NCBI GenBank assembly: GCA_028820405.1
Contig: JAPPJI010000004.1
Span: forward strand, 1 to 59,689
Reading direction: 5' to 3'
Length of the DNA stretch: 59,689 nt
From: Candidatus Kaiserbacteria bacterium
Lineage (GTDB): Bacteria > Patescibacteriota > Minisyncoccia > Phycocordibacterales > JABAAK01
Positions 54,927-59,689 of the stretch are shown here, piece after piece. The first letter of the stretch is position 1. Every line of letters begins with the position of its first letter. Position numbers and translations under genes: made by a program. The notes beneath the pieces are model-generated. The model saw nothing but the letters and a program-made list of their open reading frames with translations. It was not told the origin of the DNA and searched no databases.

Positions 54927-55322
54927 TTATTTTTTTTTCAGGTAGTTTTTCCATAGCTGTTCCATCTCTTTATCAACTTCCTGATTCAGCAGTTCGGGCG
55001 CATCGTTGTCTTGGGTCGCCGTGATGTATTCTCCTATCTGCTCGTCCAGCGTTGCCTTTGCAGTGCGGGAGTCTTTTGCACTCACCGTTATGTTAAGCTC
55101 AAGGGCCGTTGCATAGTAGAGACCTTCTTTGTCGTCAAGAATTTGATATACGAGAGACCGTATCACCAATCTTTCAAATGAGTTGACTGGACCACCTTCC
55201 ATATTTTCACAGTATACGTTACGTAAGTACCGAAGAGCAGGTGTGTATATTTTCTTTACATGGAAATTGACAAGAAAATCTACATTATTTACACTATGGG
55301 CATCTTCATCAACTGCCATGGT
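54927..55322 (-). CDS. Hypothetical protein
   Basis: ORF with coherent helical C terminus; start uncertain. Confidence 0.4.
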   Translation of the reverse strand, partial: TMAVDEDAHSVNNVDFLVNFHVKKIYTPALRYLRNVYCENMEGGPVNSFERLVIRSLVYQILDDKEGLYYATALELNITVSAKDSRTAKATLDEQIGEYITATQDNDAPELLNQEVDKEMEQLWKNYLKKK

Positions 55323-55539
55323 TCCAAAAAAGCAAAGAAGCAATAACACGCTTGGGAAGTTTATCCAACAGCAATGAACCAAGCAAAAAAAGAGAACGAG
55401 TGAGGAGGTGTGTGAAAGAGAAGGGGTAGAGGAAGGGTCTTTTTGCAAAAACACCACTGTTGTCTTTTCAACCTTCTCTTTGATTGAGTCCGTGAGTGAA
55501 TCTTTCTTTTTACACAAATCTCACAAGAGGCATCGCTTC

Positions 55540-56787
55540 TTATTTTTCTTCCAGTCCGGGAGTGAAGCCCTGATGTTCAAGTATGCCGATAATACTTCGT
55601 ATAAGATATTTATTGCTAGCAAGTGAAACGTTATATATCCGCCCATCTTTTTCAACAGGAATAAGTATATTTTTTTCTTTCAGGCGTTTTATCATTCTTG
55701 AAATTTTAACAGAGTCGTCTGTGCTGAATAGACCTTTAAGATCAGATGCTTTCAAGAATTCAATCTTTTTCTTAAAAACAAAAGACAAAACGGCGTGTTC
55801 GTCAACATCAATATAACGACGATCCTTCGCATCTTTGATTGCGGGAGTGAGTATGTGTTTTTCCAGGTATTCATAATCCAACAGCTTATCTATCTTTTCT
55901 ATCTCTGAAAGAAGTCCTGTCAAGACGTACTCACACCATGCTAGAACATCCCCCTTCTTTCCAGAATCAGCTTGTCCCAACATCTGATAATATTTTTTCC
56001 TGTCTACACAAAATATTGCGGTTGGATTTAGAATCCTCCCGGTGCGTTCAATATCCTTCTTGTCCTCCACCCCTTTATCTCTGACCTGGAATCCGTATCG
56101 TAACAGGAGTGCGTAAGTAAAGAGGCGAACAACGCGACCGTTTCCGTTCTCAAAAGGATGTATGAAGGCAAACCGGTGATGTGCTATGGCGACCCGCAAT
56201 AACTGATCTCGGGTTTCAACGGTACCATTTACGAAATCAAGCAACTCTTCAATATAATCATTTACTTGAGTAAAGTCAGGCGGATGAAGGTCTGAATGCT
56301 TTATCCATACTTTTTTCATCCTGAAGTTGCCGGGATTACTCACCCCCTCACCTCCGTCTTCAGGAACACGCAGACCGTCGGTAATAATTGTATGCATTTC
56401 AAACAAGAGTTTTTTCGTAATACGCGTGTTGACCTCTACGACATCTTCCACATGCCGCATTGCTTTCTCTATGTTAAGAATTTCCTTCAACTGTTCATCT
56501 TTCCTGTCCAAAGAATCTTTACTCATGTCTTCCGTAATCCGCTCAATTAATTCTGACAAAGTCGTTTGATTGCCCTCTATGCGACCAGAACCGAGACTTT
56601 CTAGTTTATGGAAGATACTCTTCAGTTCAAAAAAAAGATGTGGCGGCGTGCTTCCGTCTATGACTTGGATCTTCAGCTTTTCTAGTTTTATTATGGCTTC
56701 AATGAGATGGGGGTTGGATTCCCAGTCTGGTTGTATTGAATTGAGCGGATAGATTTTTTGCTCATTATTTTCACAGGCTTGATTCAT
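55540..56787 (-). CDS. Fic-domain protein with N-terminal inhibitory motif
   Basis: Fic motif HPFENGNGRVVR; upstream SGRIEGN fits the [S/T]xxxE[G/N] inhibitory helix; C-terminal wHTH. Confidence 0.9.
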   Translation of the reverse strand: MNQACENNEQKIYPLNSIQPDWESNPHLIEAIIKLEKLKIQVIDGSTPPHLFFELKSIFHKLESLGSGRIEGNQTTLSELIERITEDMSKDSLDRKDEQLKEILNIEKAMRHVEDVVEVNTRITKKLLFEMHTIITDGLRVPEDGGEGVSNPGNFRMKKVWIKHSDLHPPDFTQVNDYIEELLDFVNGTVETRDQLLRVAIAHHRFAFIHPFENGNGRVVRLFTYALLLRYGFQVRDKGVEDKKDIERTGRILNPTAIFCVDRKKYYQMLGQADSGKKGDVLAWCEYVLTGLLSEIEKIDKLLDYEYLEKHILTPAIKDAKDRRYIDVDEHAVLSFVFKKKIEFLKASDLKGLFSTDDSVKISRMIKRLKEKNILIPVEKDGRIYNVSLASNKYLIRSIIGILEHQGFTPGLEEK

Positions 56788-57119
56788 TATTTAACATAAT
56801 ATACTAAAATATGTTGAAAAATAAGAGTTTTACACAAATAAGAAAAGAACGTTATTTATCATCCTCCAAAATATTATTTATCACTTTTATATACAGCAAT
56901 GAATATAAATAAATATGTCAAGATCCTTTAGTGGGTGGTAATTATCAGAGTCCGAAGCCTTTTATTTTCAGGAATTTTGATCTCGAGTGCTTGTTGAGTG
57001 GTTTCTTGTTCTATGTTTTTAGAAGACGTGCACATCCCCGTTTGCGTATCCACCCTCGGTCAGGTACACTAATGAATGTGTGAATATGGGGCTGTGCCCC
57101 TTACTCACTGTTGATCTTT

Positions 57120-57146
57120 TTTACAATTAATTCAATAGTTTATATT
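57120..57146 (+). promoter_or_regulatory. Candidate 23S rRNA promoter
   Basis: TTTACA - 15 bp - TATATT about 65 nt before the 23S start. Confidence 0.45.
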
Positions 57147-57206
57147 GCAAAGAGCATGGGCAATTCTGTTTACCAAAATGGTGAAAAGAAAAGCGGTTAG
57201 TGATTT

Positions 57207-59689
<2,483 letters not shown>

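Overview
The window looks like a chromosome segment of a Patescibacteria/CPR-type bacterium using the standard genetic code. That placement is an inference from gene content: T4P genes, HARE-HTH/sigma region 4 protein, short AlaRS, L10-L7/L12 and a baseplate-J-like membrane protein. Core content includes rplS, rplJ-rplL with an L10 leader, nrdB-nrdA, alaS, truB, mnmA, mltG, msrB, an RluA-family synthase, a PilMNO/PilB cluster plus PilT-PilC, a MacAB-like exporter, two MscS-type channel genes, four tRNAs (Val-TAC, Leu-CAG, Gln-CTG, Leu-GAG) and a 23S rRNA cut by the right edge. Accessory content includes an EcoRI-like R-M pair, a DNA methyltransferase-HNH fusion next to two nuclease-like genes, a Doc toxin with an unlisted 59-aa upstream ORF, a Fic protein, a Csx3-like protein, a fused double ThyX-like protein, an Fe-S-less endonuclease III and a ~2000-aa Cys-paired repeat surface protein that ends at a G9 tract. 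Signals outside the ORF track include two candidate structured ncRNAs with their own promoter and terminator, a recurrent TATACT box 6-10 nt before many start codons (leaderless-transcript signature), a 16-aa leader ORF, a second G9 tract in a promoter region and a nonsense-interrupted AlbA_2/RecG-like gene. All calls are from reading the sequence; no searches were run.
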